From Turritopsis dohrnii (Eukaryota; Cnidaria; Hydrozoa; Anthoathecata; Oceaniidae), in contig BQMF02000208.1 of the NCBI GenBank assembly GCA_027922465.2, forward strand, positions 62,001 to 126,000: a DNA stretch of 64,000 nt, in the 5' to 3' direction. Below, one piece after another: positions 1-10,509 of the stretch. How positions within the stretch are numbered: position 1 is the stretch's first letter; every line of letters starts with the position of its first letter. The position numbers and the translations under genes were made by a program. The notes under the pieces are model-generated. The model did not search any database and was not told where the DNA came from. It saw only the letters and a list, made by a program, of their open reading frames with translations.

Positions 1-968
1 GGCCGTCTATGCAAGCCCAGCAATTCCACTACTATTGATGGTTCTCGAAATTACCCCAGTAAACACAAAAACGTCTTTAAATCATCTTTAAGACGTCTTT
101 ACAGATACTAAAAGGACGTCTTTAATACGTCTCTCCTAGGTTGAAATGTGTAACGCTTTGAGACGAGTTTCAAGACCTCTTTGAGACGTCTTTAAAACGT
201 CTCTAGGCCGATCTCAGCTATCAAGGCCGTCTTTAAGACGTCTTTCAAGATATAAAAAGTCGTCTTTACTACGTCTCTACTTGGTTGAAATCTGTAACGT
301 TTTGAAACGAGTTTCAAGGACGTCTTCTAGACGAGCGCAAAAGCCGTCTTTAAAACGTCTCTAAGTCGTCTTTAAGACCTCTTTCAAGATACAGAAACAG
401 ACGTCTTTTATACGTCTCCATTTGGTTGAAATCTGTAATGCTTTTAAACGAATTTCAAAGACGTCTTTGAGACGTCTTCTAGACGAGCCCAAAAGCCGAC
501 TTTAAAATGACTGAAAACGGTCTTTAAGACGTCTTTCAAGATGACACAAGGACGTTTTTAATATGATTTTACTTGGTTGAAATCTGAAATTAGTTTCAAA
601 AATACGTATAAGACGCTAATTAAGACATTTGAAAAGCACTTTACGAAAAGCACGTCAAAGACGTCTTTAAGACGTTTTGTGAAAGAGTTTTTTAAAAGAC
701 CTCTTCAGGACGTCTTTGAGATGTATTATGAAAGACGCCTTTTAGGAGACCTCTTCAGGTCGTCTTTAAGACGTTTTGTGAAAGACGTTATTATGGATGA
801 CCTGCCAAAGACGTCTTAAAGACGTTTTGTAAATGACGTTTTTTAGAAGACCTCTTTAGGACGTCTTAAAGACGTTTTGTAAGAGACGTTTTGTGAAAGA
901 CCTGGCAAAGACGTCTTAACTAGTCTCAAAGACGTCCGTACCAGTTTGAGACGTCTTAAAGACGTCTT
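1..968. repeat. GACGTC-rich degenerate tandem repeat
   Basis: The block is dominated by the self-complementary word GACGTCTTTAAGACGTC and variants. In the first 600 bases a longer unit can be followed by its conserved part, GGTTGAAATCTGTAACG followed by a degenerate TTTCAA, which recurs near 139, 283, 424 and 574, giving a period of roughly 145 bp. From about 600 to 968 the pattern changes to AAGACGTTTTGTGAAAGAC units. Short open frames here are products of the repeat, not genes. The same GACGTC motif family appears again in the foldback at 26249-26395. The block runs straight into a retroelement fragment. Confidence 0.85.
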
Positions 969-1984
969 GTGTTTAATGGGACAGACAAACAGACCAAGGC
1001 CGAAGCATTTGCCGACAATTTTTCTGCTGCTGGTTCACCACAGAACATCAAAGTATGGTGGAGCACTCTTTCACGACTTGGCCCACTCTTCGGATACTAC
1101 CCCGAAGAAAGTAAACGTTGGTTGATAGTGAAAAAGGAACACCTTCCCGAAGCTGAAAAAGTGTTTGGTGACAGCAAGATAAAACTAACCACCGAAGGAA
1201 AACGTCATCTGGGAGCTGCGATCGGATCCGACTCATTTAGAAAAGAATTCGTCAACGAGAAAGTCAAAACATGCTGTGAAGAACTACGCTATTTGTCTGA
1301 GATCGCAAAAATCGAACCACATGCTGCCTACACTTGTTTCACTAGTGGTTTCAAACACAAGTTGACGTTTTTAATGCGCACCATACCTGGGATTTTCAAT
1401 CAATTGAAAGTGATAGATGAAGTTTTGCTGACAGAGTTTATCCCAGCGATAACTGATTGCTTAAGGATAAACGAAGAAGAACGCCTTCTCCTCTCACTTC
1501 CACCCAAGTATGGTGGACTTGGCATTCCAATCTTTGAAACGCAGTGTCAAATTGAGTATGAAAATGCAAGGGAAATAACTTCACACCTTTGAGGCGCCAT
1601 TAAAAGTCAAAATCGCCAATATGGCAAGAGTGAACAAATTACAACAAAGAAAGCATTAGTAAGGAAGCGTAAATCCTAAAGCATCAACACCATCATCGTT
1701 AATCTAAAAGAAACATTATCTCCGAACCAGTTACGCCTCCTTGAGTTGAACCAAGAAAGTGGAGCTTAATCTTGGCTAACAGCACTGCCTCTCAATGCGG
1801 AAGGATTTTACCTTAACAAACATTGTTTTCAAGATCTGCTTCATATACGCTATGGGTGGCCGTTGCCAAGAACGCCTGCATCATGTGAATGTGGTTCACC
1901 CTTCAACCGGGAACACGCCCTCTTGTGTAAAAAGAGAGGTTTTGTGTCAATGCGTCACAACAACATCCGCGATTTTACAGTACT
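969..1984 (+). pseudogene. Retroelement reverse-transcriptase C-terminal fragment
   Basis: The first part (969-1592) is one open frame and resembles the palm-to-thumb part of reverse transcriptases of a retroelement family common in cnidarian genomes: an F-A-D-N box where FADD/YADD is expected, then VWWSTLSRLGPLFGYYP and the ERLLLSLPPKYGGLGIP block. Further frames carry the following conserved part (about 1708-1980), including SWLTALPLNAEGF and a CECGSP-H-x3-C segment, with stops and at least one frame change. The second catalytic Asp is Asn, so the copy is inactive. It is 5'-truncated and interrupted by the TTAA-flanked element at 1989-2482, then continues at 2487. Family assignment is from memory; the exact clade is open. 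Confidence 0.75.
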
Positions 1985-1988
1985 TTAA

Positions 1989-2482
1989 GGGCAGAAAATT
2001 TCGCGAGGATGGAAAATCGCGAGATTTCGCGAATTTAACTTTCGCGAATAACAATTTTAGAATAAATTTTACTGATAAAACTTTCGCGAATCCTCCAAAA
2101 ACTTTACTTTCGGGGGAAAAAAACTTTCGCGAATGACAATGAATGAAGAAATTTTTATTTGAATTATTTTAAAAAATTCTAAACTTTCTTGCAACAAAAC
2201 TATCGAAATGTAAAAAGAAGTAAAGGAAAGATTGTCTTAGTTCACTTTGGAGCGAGTCATTCATTTCTTCCCACTCCGAATCTTCATCATTAGTATCCTC
2301 GATCTCCCTCTCTCTGTTCGTATCTCAGGACATCCCTAAAAATTAACTAAAACCACTCCGTTCTTGGTTTCCTTGTTATTTGAGAATTTTTTTGTTGTTT
2401 AAACTTTCGAAAAGAAACTTTCGCGAAAAAAGGCAAAAATTGCGGAAATCGCGAAAGTTTCTGCCCGCAAAAGTTTCTGCCC
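1989..2482. mobile_element. TTAA-flanked MITE inserted in the retroelement
   Basis: A 494-bp element starts GGGCAGAAA and ends TTTCTGCCC, flanked on both sides by TTAA (1985-1988 and 2483-2486). Both ends carry repeated TTTCGCGAA-type words. TTAA target duplication with GGG termini is characteristic of piggyBac- or Kolobok-type elements. No coding capacity is seen inside. The retroelement coding sequence resumes directly after it, which shows the order of insertion. Confidence 0.85.
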
Positions 2483-2486
2483 TTAA

Positions 2487-2844
2487 ACTCCTACGAGAAC
2501 TGTGTCGAGATGTACAAACAAATAAGTCTGATGAGAAGCGAGACTCGATATCAAAGCAAGGGGATTTTGGGTAACAGGTCAACAGGCATTTTTTCGATGT
2601 AAGGGTTTTCAACCCATTAGCCAAACGGTATGTTGCTCATAATCCACACTGTTACGAGTTGAACGAGAAAGAGAAAAAACGCGAATACAATGCACGAATT
2701 TCAGAAGTTGAGCACGGCTCCTTCACGCCCCTTGTCTTCTCTGCAACCGATGGAGCTGGCCGCGAATGTAGAAAGTTCTACAGACGTTTGGCTGAGATGG
2801 TAACAGAAAAACGAAACGCAAAATACTCAAACACCGTGACGTGA
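2487..2844 (+). pseudogene. Retroelement C-terminal fragment, continued
   Basis: This is the downstream part of the retroelement ORF broken by the MITE. Recognisable conserved pieces are LLRELCRDVQ at the start, FFDVRVFNPLA-like residues near 2590-2620 in another frame, and NEKEKKREYNARISEVEHGS followed by FTPLVFSATDGAGREC in an open frame at 2659-2844. In intact relatives these follow one another in a single protein. Several frame changes and a stop (near 2572) show decay. The AT-rich tail up to about 3060 may be the 3' UTR of the same element. Confidence 0.7.
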
Positions 2845-2849
2845 ATCCT

Positions 2850-3480
2850 TCGCCACATATGTTTTCATCTGGTGAAATCAGTTCATATAATTTCGCTCAA
2901 TTTCCCTGAAAAAATGAAGAAGTCATCGACCGAGCGTTTAGCGAAAAGCTCGCTAACATAAATCTTTAGTTAGGAGAATTTAACATTTTGTATTTTAGAA
3001 TTAAATCGTATATCTAGTCTCTATCTGTATATTTGTATGGATAAAAATTACATAACGTAACATGTCAAAAAAAAAAATATATATATATAAAATATAAAAA
3101 TTTTCCTCAACCGCCAAAATATATTTCCGCTAAATTTATTTTTTTTCTCGATCCGCCAAAATAAATTCCGCCAAAATTTCTTCCCGTCAAAATTTCTTCC
3201 CGTAAGGTATTCCAGATGTTATTGTCGTTATTTTTTGTAAAACTTTACCCGGGAATGTAATGCATTTTTGAAACCACGGTGGGGCATTATTTTGTAGAGC
3301 CCTGTTCACTATATGGGCTACAAAAATGGTAGCAGTGCTCTAACTCAAGCAAAGCAAACCGATGCACACCTATTGGAAATAAAACATGGATATACGTTTT
3401 TAAAGGGAAAGTAAACCCTAAAAGATTTATGAACTTTATTAAACAAGACGCAAACAGTGATGGTTACATTTACCTTTAAC
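2850..3480. other. AT-rich intergenic sequence, nothing recognised
   Basis: Apart from the possible retroelement tail (to about 3060) and a short pair of words around TTCCGCCAAAATTTCTTCCCG repeated near 3120-3205, I see no gene, RNA or clear repeat here. Confidence 0.5.
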
Positions 3481-3496
3481 GAAAATGTTTATCTAG

Positions 3497-6400
3497 TGCA
3501 CAAGAAAGTCTGGGAGGTGAAGAAGAAGAAAAAGAGGAAGAAGAAAAAAAAGAAAAAGACAAAGAAGAAGACAGTTTAGAGGTAATACATTGCCATTATC
3601 GTATACAAAAGCATACAGTGAGTTTCTAATTCAATTGAATAAGTCATACAAAATTCAAAATTTAGTAAGAATTTATAATCACCCTTTTTTGTTAAGTTCT
3701 ATTCATTTCTTGATCTACAGTTAGTGATTTATGATGGAAAGTTTTGTTTATATATTTTCTTGTTTACTTTTCTATTACGTAGAATGAAAGTAACGAAGAA
3801 AATGATACACCAGAAGAGGATGCATTACCGGAAGTTCCTGTGTTGGGAGAATTGGTATATTTATATGATTAATGAGCATATAAAATTAGCAAGAGGAGGT
3901 TGAAGGTCGTGATCAAAAAGCATATTTGGCGTTTGAATAGGAAATGGCGAAATCTATCTTTTTAGTACACAACACGATTACCGAAAGAAACGAAGAAGCG
4001 AAAACCTTCGGTCATCATGCGACTAAAAACACCGGAAACAAAGCCGAAAGTCAAGAAATTTCAGAAGCCAAAAATATCAAAATCAAATTTGTATGACCAA
4101 AGGTAAATTGGACACCATTCAAATTATTTTTCGGATCAATAACATCGGAAACCTCGGAGAAAGAACCGGAAAATACAGCATCTGTAAGATTAAGAAATTC
4201 ACGCTCCACCACTTTTCGCTCTACCTTTTTTCTTTGTAAATTCAACGCTGGTGTGCGACCACGAAAACATAGAGATGCCTTTTATTTCTGACAACGTCCT
4301 AAGGATACTTGATGTTCAATTGAGCGCCATTTTTAAATCATCCATCCACAGTAAAATTTAGTGGCATCTCCATTTATGATTATTCTTTTATTAATTCTGG
4401 TCAATTTCAGCATTCAATCTTTGAAAGCCAAAAATATGCAGCAAGTCAAACAAAGAACAGAAAAAGAGACAACAGCTGATATAGGTTAGTACTAAAGCAA
4501 AGGCGACATCCTTCCTTTATCCTAAGATTACCTATCACTCTTTTCTGTTCTCAGTCCACTTTTCAAGGCCGGACGAAAATGATTCTAATGCTCAATTTAG
4601 TACTCCAAATATTTGATATAATGATCAATCGACTCAAAACTTTAAAGGATATCTTTGGTAAACATAATACAGATATAGGTATAGCTATGCATACTCCAGC
4701 AAAGTAAGCACTCCTTTAAAGGTCAGCTTTAACGCATCACAACATATCTGCAGATTTCAAATTTGAAAAAAAGATTACAACTGAAACTTCGCTTTCCAAT
4801 TTGCTTCTTTTAGTAATAGAAGAGAATTCAGATGACGACGAATTCGAAGAAGAGAGTTTACTCGACATTGCTGCAAAGTATTTTGTACTAAGGTAATAAA
4901 TATACCTTATGCCATATACTTTTCTCGAAGTCAGTAGGCGTTGATATATGGTCAAACTGCCGAACTTTATCTCGTTTTGACGCGTTGATGCAAATCATTT
5001 TGAAATGATTTATTGTTAACTCTGATCAAATTGTGACGTCAAAGCTTGACAGGGTAGGATAATTTGGAAAAGTATCGACGTTTATTTATTTATTTATTTA
5101 TTTTGAGAATATTTTCGAAGGATGAAACTTTAGTTATAAATTGACATCAATGTTTGTCCTGCTTATAAAGTATACAAAGTTTGGCGCATTTAGAATAAAA
5201 AGGCAGAGTCGACTTGGAAAAGAAGGGTTAAAACTAAGGCTAGTATTTAGCCTGTGAACAGTTATTAAGCTTTACACGTTTTTTTTTTTTATAAGCAACC
5301 AATGCTTTAAAATCGCCATTTTTAGTAGTGTTAATTGGTAGAAAATGTCTTGAAAACCTTGGGTATGTTTTTTATTTAACGTATCTAAGTACAAAGTCTA
5401 CGACATTCAAATCATTACTTAGAGCGCACACTCTAGTACTGCAACCTAGTGTAACAATCAAGTTTAAGAAATGCTTTGTGCGATGCTAGTGCTGCATCAT
5501 TTCATGCTGCTAATTCATCTAAGATCCTTGTAGTACTGTTGCTTAACTGTTTGTGAAAATTTGCGTGTGTTGCTTATTAACTTGTTGCTTATAAACCCTT
5601 GTTATGTCAACTTAGTACTCAGTCTGCGTAATATAATGAAAAGAAACATACGATTTCAGTTACGAACAACTACGACGTTACGAGCGAGCCTTCCAGTCTC
5701 AGGTATGACAGTTGGTTTATTTGCCCTTGTTACGACAGTTACGGTTTTGTTACGACAGTTACGGTTTTGTTGCGACAGTTACGACGAATTCAGGTTTGCA
5801 GCATCTTTTAAAAAACGTTTTTTTTTAAAAGGAAGATAACCAATTTTTTTTTAGACATTTTTTTGTCAAACGATCTGATAAAAGAATGGGCATATTTCTT
5901 TGGGATATTGTTTAGATATACCGAGCTTCCACATAGGTCCGTTTTGATGTATCCATGGACACAATGTAACACAATAAAAACAATAACATCATTTACCATA
6001 TGGTTTACACGAGCTCTTGTTGAATTTGCACTTCATGTTTATCTGATTTCATGCGCATGCGTGTCAAAACATTTGAAAATCAAGTGGCCAAAAAATCGAC
6101 CCTTAAAAATTCTTGTATGAAAGTTCAAATTCTAATTTTCTGCTTATAAATATTAACCAATTAATATTCAGAAAATTTACAGAAATAACTGATTTTACTT
6201 TTATAGTTTTATATACTTCATTTCTTGAATTTCGCGCGCCTTAACTTTAATCCCGCCTGCTTGCAATTTGGTTACCAAAATTTTGATTTAGCGCCCGTGG
6301 GTGTAATTTTTTACGGTGTTTATCATTTTGTTACAGAGTCGCCAAATTGCTGAAAGCACTGAAGCTTTTGAAGAAACATCCGTAAAGGAAAAAGACGTTA

Positions 6401-9400
6401 GATTTTTCTTCTTTCATTCATCGGTTAAGCAACGAACATTCATCGTTCTTTTATCGTTTCCCTTTCAACGGCCCGTGTCGTTTACTTTTTGACTTTTGTT
6501 ACAGAAGAAATGTTATCTTGCGTACGAAAGTATCATGTACAACCTTGATGTTATTAGACTGAAACTAAGCCAATCATCAAAGGAGAAACGTCACGTGAAA
6601 GGTAATATTACGTCATACTTCAATTTGTTAAACGAATCTTAAAGATGATAATACCGGCAAGTTTCTACATACCCAATTTTTTTTCTCGATACCGTAATGA
6701 TAGACCTATTGAGTTTTGCAGTGATCCTCCGGTATTTGCAACCCCTAAGTTGTTGTCCATCGGTCTGTGTAGAGTTTTCGCTTGATGTTACTGCAATTGA
6801 AATCAACAAATCCTTCAAGGTACTGTTGTAAGCAAGTGTGACAAAGGTTTTAGATGGCTTCGACCGAATCGTGCTGTTGCTTACTAGTTTTCGAACGTTT
6901 TCTAACGTCCGTTTTCCACGACGTCTATTTTCCAACTAAGGTTGGAATTATTCCACACAAGTTTGGAATTATTCAAAGTTTATCTTTATTGCATCTTAGA
7001 ACAACTTAAACACCTGAATGAAGAAAATTCAACGAGTCCAAAACAAGTAAGGAGTTTCCGCCCATTTACTAAAGGGCGTAAAATAAAAACAGACTGTCAT
7101 CATTTGAGGGGCGTATATTTACTAATATACTGTGTACTGGTATTTTAGGGGAAGGAGCTGGAACAATTGAATAATGAAATAACATCTTTTGAGATTCGAC
7201 TGGAGCACGTTAAAAACGACTATTCGAATCTTGTCATCGAATATCAGAAACTAATCGGTAACTACTCGATTTTGCAGGGTTTTTTTTACAAACATGTTGA
7301 TAGTGGAGGCTTCATGTGTAATGAATAAACTGTCAAATATTCTAAATACTGAATACAGATGTAGAACGCTCTTCTTGCCTATGTCTAGTACTTAAACCTC
7401 TGTAATCATGAGGACCACTTACACCATTACACACAATCTTGTTGTTTGTATATCTTCAAATGTTGGCAATGTACATTATTCATACAGATAATTAAAACAC
7501 AAAACACAAATGTTACTATGGAAACTAGAAGCAAGGCTAAACGTTGTGTTAACGTTAGAGAACATTGCTGAATACTGACAATAGCGTTAAAGTGCAATAT
7601 CATGTTAGCGTTAATTTACCATCTGTTACAACTAGTTATCATACACCATTCAACCCTAGCTTTGAAATTGAAAGTTTCGATGATGTTCTACACTGTCCAA
7701 TGAAAATGAATAAACAAAAATGAGTGTATGAAGCAATGATCCAATCTGCAAATGCAACGTGGAAATTACAGCAGGTGGTAGAGCGTCAACAGACCATGTG
7801 TTATAATGTAGCTTCGATTAGAAATGAAACTTTTGATTCGATGGGTGAATTTTCCTCAGTTTCCAATAACGCGTGCATTTATGAATTCTAAAATAGCTTT
7901 GAGCAAAAGTGATTTTAATTTCTTAATCGCTATGGAAATGGAAGTAATATAGATCGTCATTTCTTGATGCTTTACTGACAAGCTTTGAGTTGATAACTTG
8001 ATGACTTGAAACTAAGAATCACATTTTCATAAGATTTCCGTGCATTGTTTGAGATAGAATTTCTCTATGTGTTTGTCTTACTAACATATATTTCTATATA
8101 GAAGACAAATCCAAATTGGAACTCCAAATAAAGGGAGATGATTTTCCTGAGCATCTAAGGCAAGAGCTATTGTCAAATAAAGATTCATTCGTCAGAACGT
8201 TTGATCGCTCAAAGGTAAGTTCGAACGAAAACCTAATTAAAATGCTTAACGCCCAATATAACGCCCAATATAACACCCAATATAGGTCGTAGAATCTGCT
8301 ATACTGCGATGCCCGTCAAAAACAAGGCATTAGGTACACACTGAAAGTCATAATCTGAGAGAGCAGGGATATGTTAAAGCTACGCTTTAACATATCCCTG
8401 GAGAGAGCGATGTACCACAGAGTAATCCGATAACCAGTTACTGTAATCCCGATTACCTCCTTGAAAGCAAGCATCATTTCCCAATATCAGCACGTGGGAA
8501 CATTTTTTGGCCACATTGTTGTATTTGAAGAAACACTTAAGAACTCATATTCAGCGTTCTCACGCTTCTATCTCGACACGATATCAATCATGCTAATCAA
8601 AGTAACGTTTATCCTCACCAAAATCTTTCATGTACGGTTTCTTAGAACTTGTTTATCAACCGTGATAACTTACGATCTGCGATGGAATTAATTGGAGCAA
8701 AATTCAACGATAAAGATTTCGACTTTGTTAACCAGGTAACTAGCTAAATGTATAGCAACTATAAATATCAGTTTTTTTTGTGTTTCATTTGCATCTTTTC
8801 TAGGGAGTTTAATAAATTACAAAGAGATTTACACAGTTCATGTGATTGAGTTCATCAGAACTTCTTGGTGAAAACCTTGTTAAATTTGCTTGGGTCAGTG
8901 AGCATAAAATTACGTCATGTCTCGTTCTTCCAAAACTTTTTGTAAGACTTTTCTTTGAAGAGTTTGGTGAACCCAAGTTGTCACATGAATCTACTTTTCA
9001 TGATAACATACAGAAAATTTAAGCTTTATACAGCATTAGCAGATTTTCACATTTGATTCATAATCCACTGGTAATGTAAACCTCTAAGGATCTGAATTGA
9101 AACTGTTAAAAGTCTCGTAAGTAATAAAAGCTTTTCTTGCAAACAAATTCGTTTGTTTTATCTTCGTTTTAGTTGTTGATCCTGCCGGGAAACCATGAAA
9201 ACCTGAACTTCAAAATGTTCTCTGTCGTATGTGCACTGACAGAAAAAATAGGCAGCTTAGAGTAAGCATATAAAAATGTGTCAGGATTAATTTCGTAATT
9301 TCTTGTCATCGATGTTGGCAGTAGAGTTTGGGTTCAAGCAAGCATACAATTAAAAGAAATCTTCAATCATCGTTTAGCATTGCAATCAAAACATTTGTTC

Positions 9401-10508
9401 AAGATCTGGATTTGGAAACAGTGGAAAGAAAACTAGATAAATGCAAGGTGAGGGAGATAAAATAATCAAAATTTCTCAACAAGTTTCAAATTTTTTTTCA
9501 ACACCATCCAAAACATCAGAAAGGACAGATGACGCGGAAACGAGGTTGGAAAAACAGGTTAGTTCAAAGTACCATTTGCCTTATACCTCGTAGGAATTAT
9601 TTTCCCTTGTTGCGAATGACGAAATATCAACAAGTAAAGAGTTTCAGGATCTGAAGATGACAGATGAAGAGTTGAAAATCGAACTGATGGCTGCTGGCAT
9701 GAGCTGTGAAAATATAGAAAAGGTAGGAGAAGTTTAAGGTTGTATTTTTTTGTCAATGTAAGTAAAGATAAAGCTGTTATGTCTGAGGGGAAAAAGACGA
9801 TGTTTGAAGCAAATTATCACATAATAACTTTGAAATGATACATTAAATTAGAGCTGCCCTTCTTCATCTGTGTAGCCGCCTCTTATGTCCGATAAAACTC
9901 ATTTTACAATTTCTCCCAACCATGAAACTATTCGTTTCAGTGTGAAGAAATTGTTAAATAAACATAATTATTACAGCCGACATATTACACAACCGCTCTC
10001 GAATTAGCGATTGTAACTAAGGTTGCATGTCGTTTCCTTAGTAAGCCTCATTTTGATCAACCTCAAACCCAGAGTCTCTTGCCTTTTCGATATAAGGACA
10101 GTGGTGATCCGTATATCGAAAAGGCAGGGGACCCTGGGTTCGAGGTTGCGTTTTGATGTCTTGTATGGATACACAGTAATCATTAAGCGATATGAACTAA
10201 CTAAAATTATAGGAAATAAACAACATTGCTGTCGGTACAGACAGCTGAGCTTGAACGTAATAGATATAATCTTGAATTCGAGAATGGTTAGTATTGAGGA
10301 AATTACTGAAGAGATTTTAAGTGGTATCAAAGTTTTGTATATTTATATTTCCACTACTTAAAACCAAATTGAATTTGAATGATGTTTGTTCTTTCAGATA
10401 ATAGCTAAACTCTCTCCGAAAGGCAAAGTTGATTTCCTTGACTTTGTATTACACATCCCATTATTCCTGATGATTCATCAAAACATAGTTTTTGCTCCCT
10501 TCACATAA
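3497..10508 (+). CDS. Multi-exon coiled-coil protein with EF-hand-like C-terminus
   Basis: Exons with GT-AG borders and matching phases: 3497-3581, 3783-3854, 3966-4102, 4411-4484, 4555-4599, 4754-4892; then 6337-6396 (less sure), 6505-6601, 7000-7046, 7149-7257, 8102-8214, 8646-8735, 9173-9261, 9327-9447, 9594-9722, 10398-10508 (TAA 10506). All nine exons from 6505 on chain in phase (301 residues). The first six also chain, but the link from 4892 (phase 2) to 6337 (phase 0) does not, so an exon there is missing. The N-terminal part is low-complexity Glu/Lys-rich; the middle (EQLKHLNEENS, GKELEQLNNEITSFEIRLEH) looks coiled-coil. The C-terminal part alternates helices and loops (NDKDFDFVNQ, SPKGKVDFLDFVLHIPLF) like degenerate EF-hands. 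The start codon was not found. Function unknown; a cytoskeletal or ciliary role would be a guess. Confidence 0.7.
5738..5784. repeat. 21-bp tandem repeat
   Basis: TTACGACAGTTACGGTTTTG is repeated about two and a half times in tandem inside an intron of the coiled-coil gene, with one base change in the last unit. Confidence 0.8.
8364..8400. repeat. Perfect 17-bp hairpin with 3-nt loop
   Basis: CAGGGATATGTTAAAGC (8364-8380) is followed by TAC and then by its exact reverse complement (8384-8400). GAGAG lies immediately outside both arms. It is in an intron of the coiled-coil gene. Confidence 0.9.
10058..10152. repeat. Foldback element (CAACCTCRAACCCAG family)
   Basis: The left arm runs CAACCTCAAACCCAG and then TGCCTTTTCGATAT; the right arm is its near reverse complement, ATATCGAAAAGGCA and then CTGGGTTCGAGGTTG. 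The loop is about 20 bp. A sequence starting with almost the same left arm occurs at 63319-63360, so this is a dispersed foldback family. It lies in the last intron of the coiled-coil gene. Confidence 0.85.
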
Positions 10509-10509
10509 A

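Noticed and set aside
577..819. ORF in the GACGTC repeat
   Set aside because: Entirely made of repeat units (RRFVK motifs from AAGACGTTTTGTGAAAG); no evidence for coding.
10238..10284. Exon-like piece reading TAELERNRYNLEFEN between acceptor and donor
   Set aside because: Including it in the coiled-coil gene breaks the phase with the last exon, whereas skipping it joins 9594-9722 and 10398-10508 exactly.
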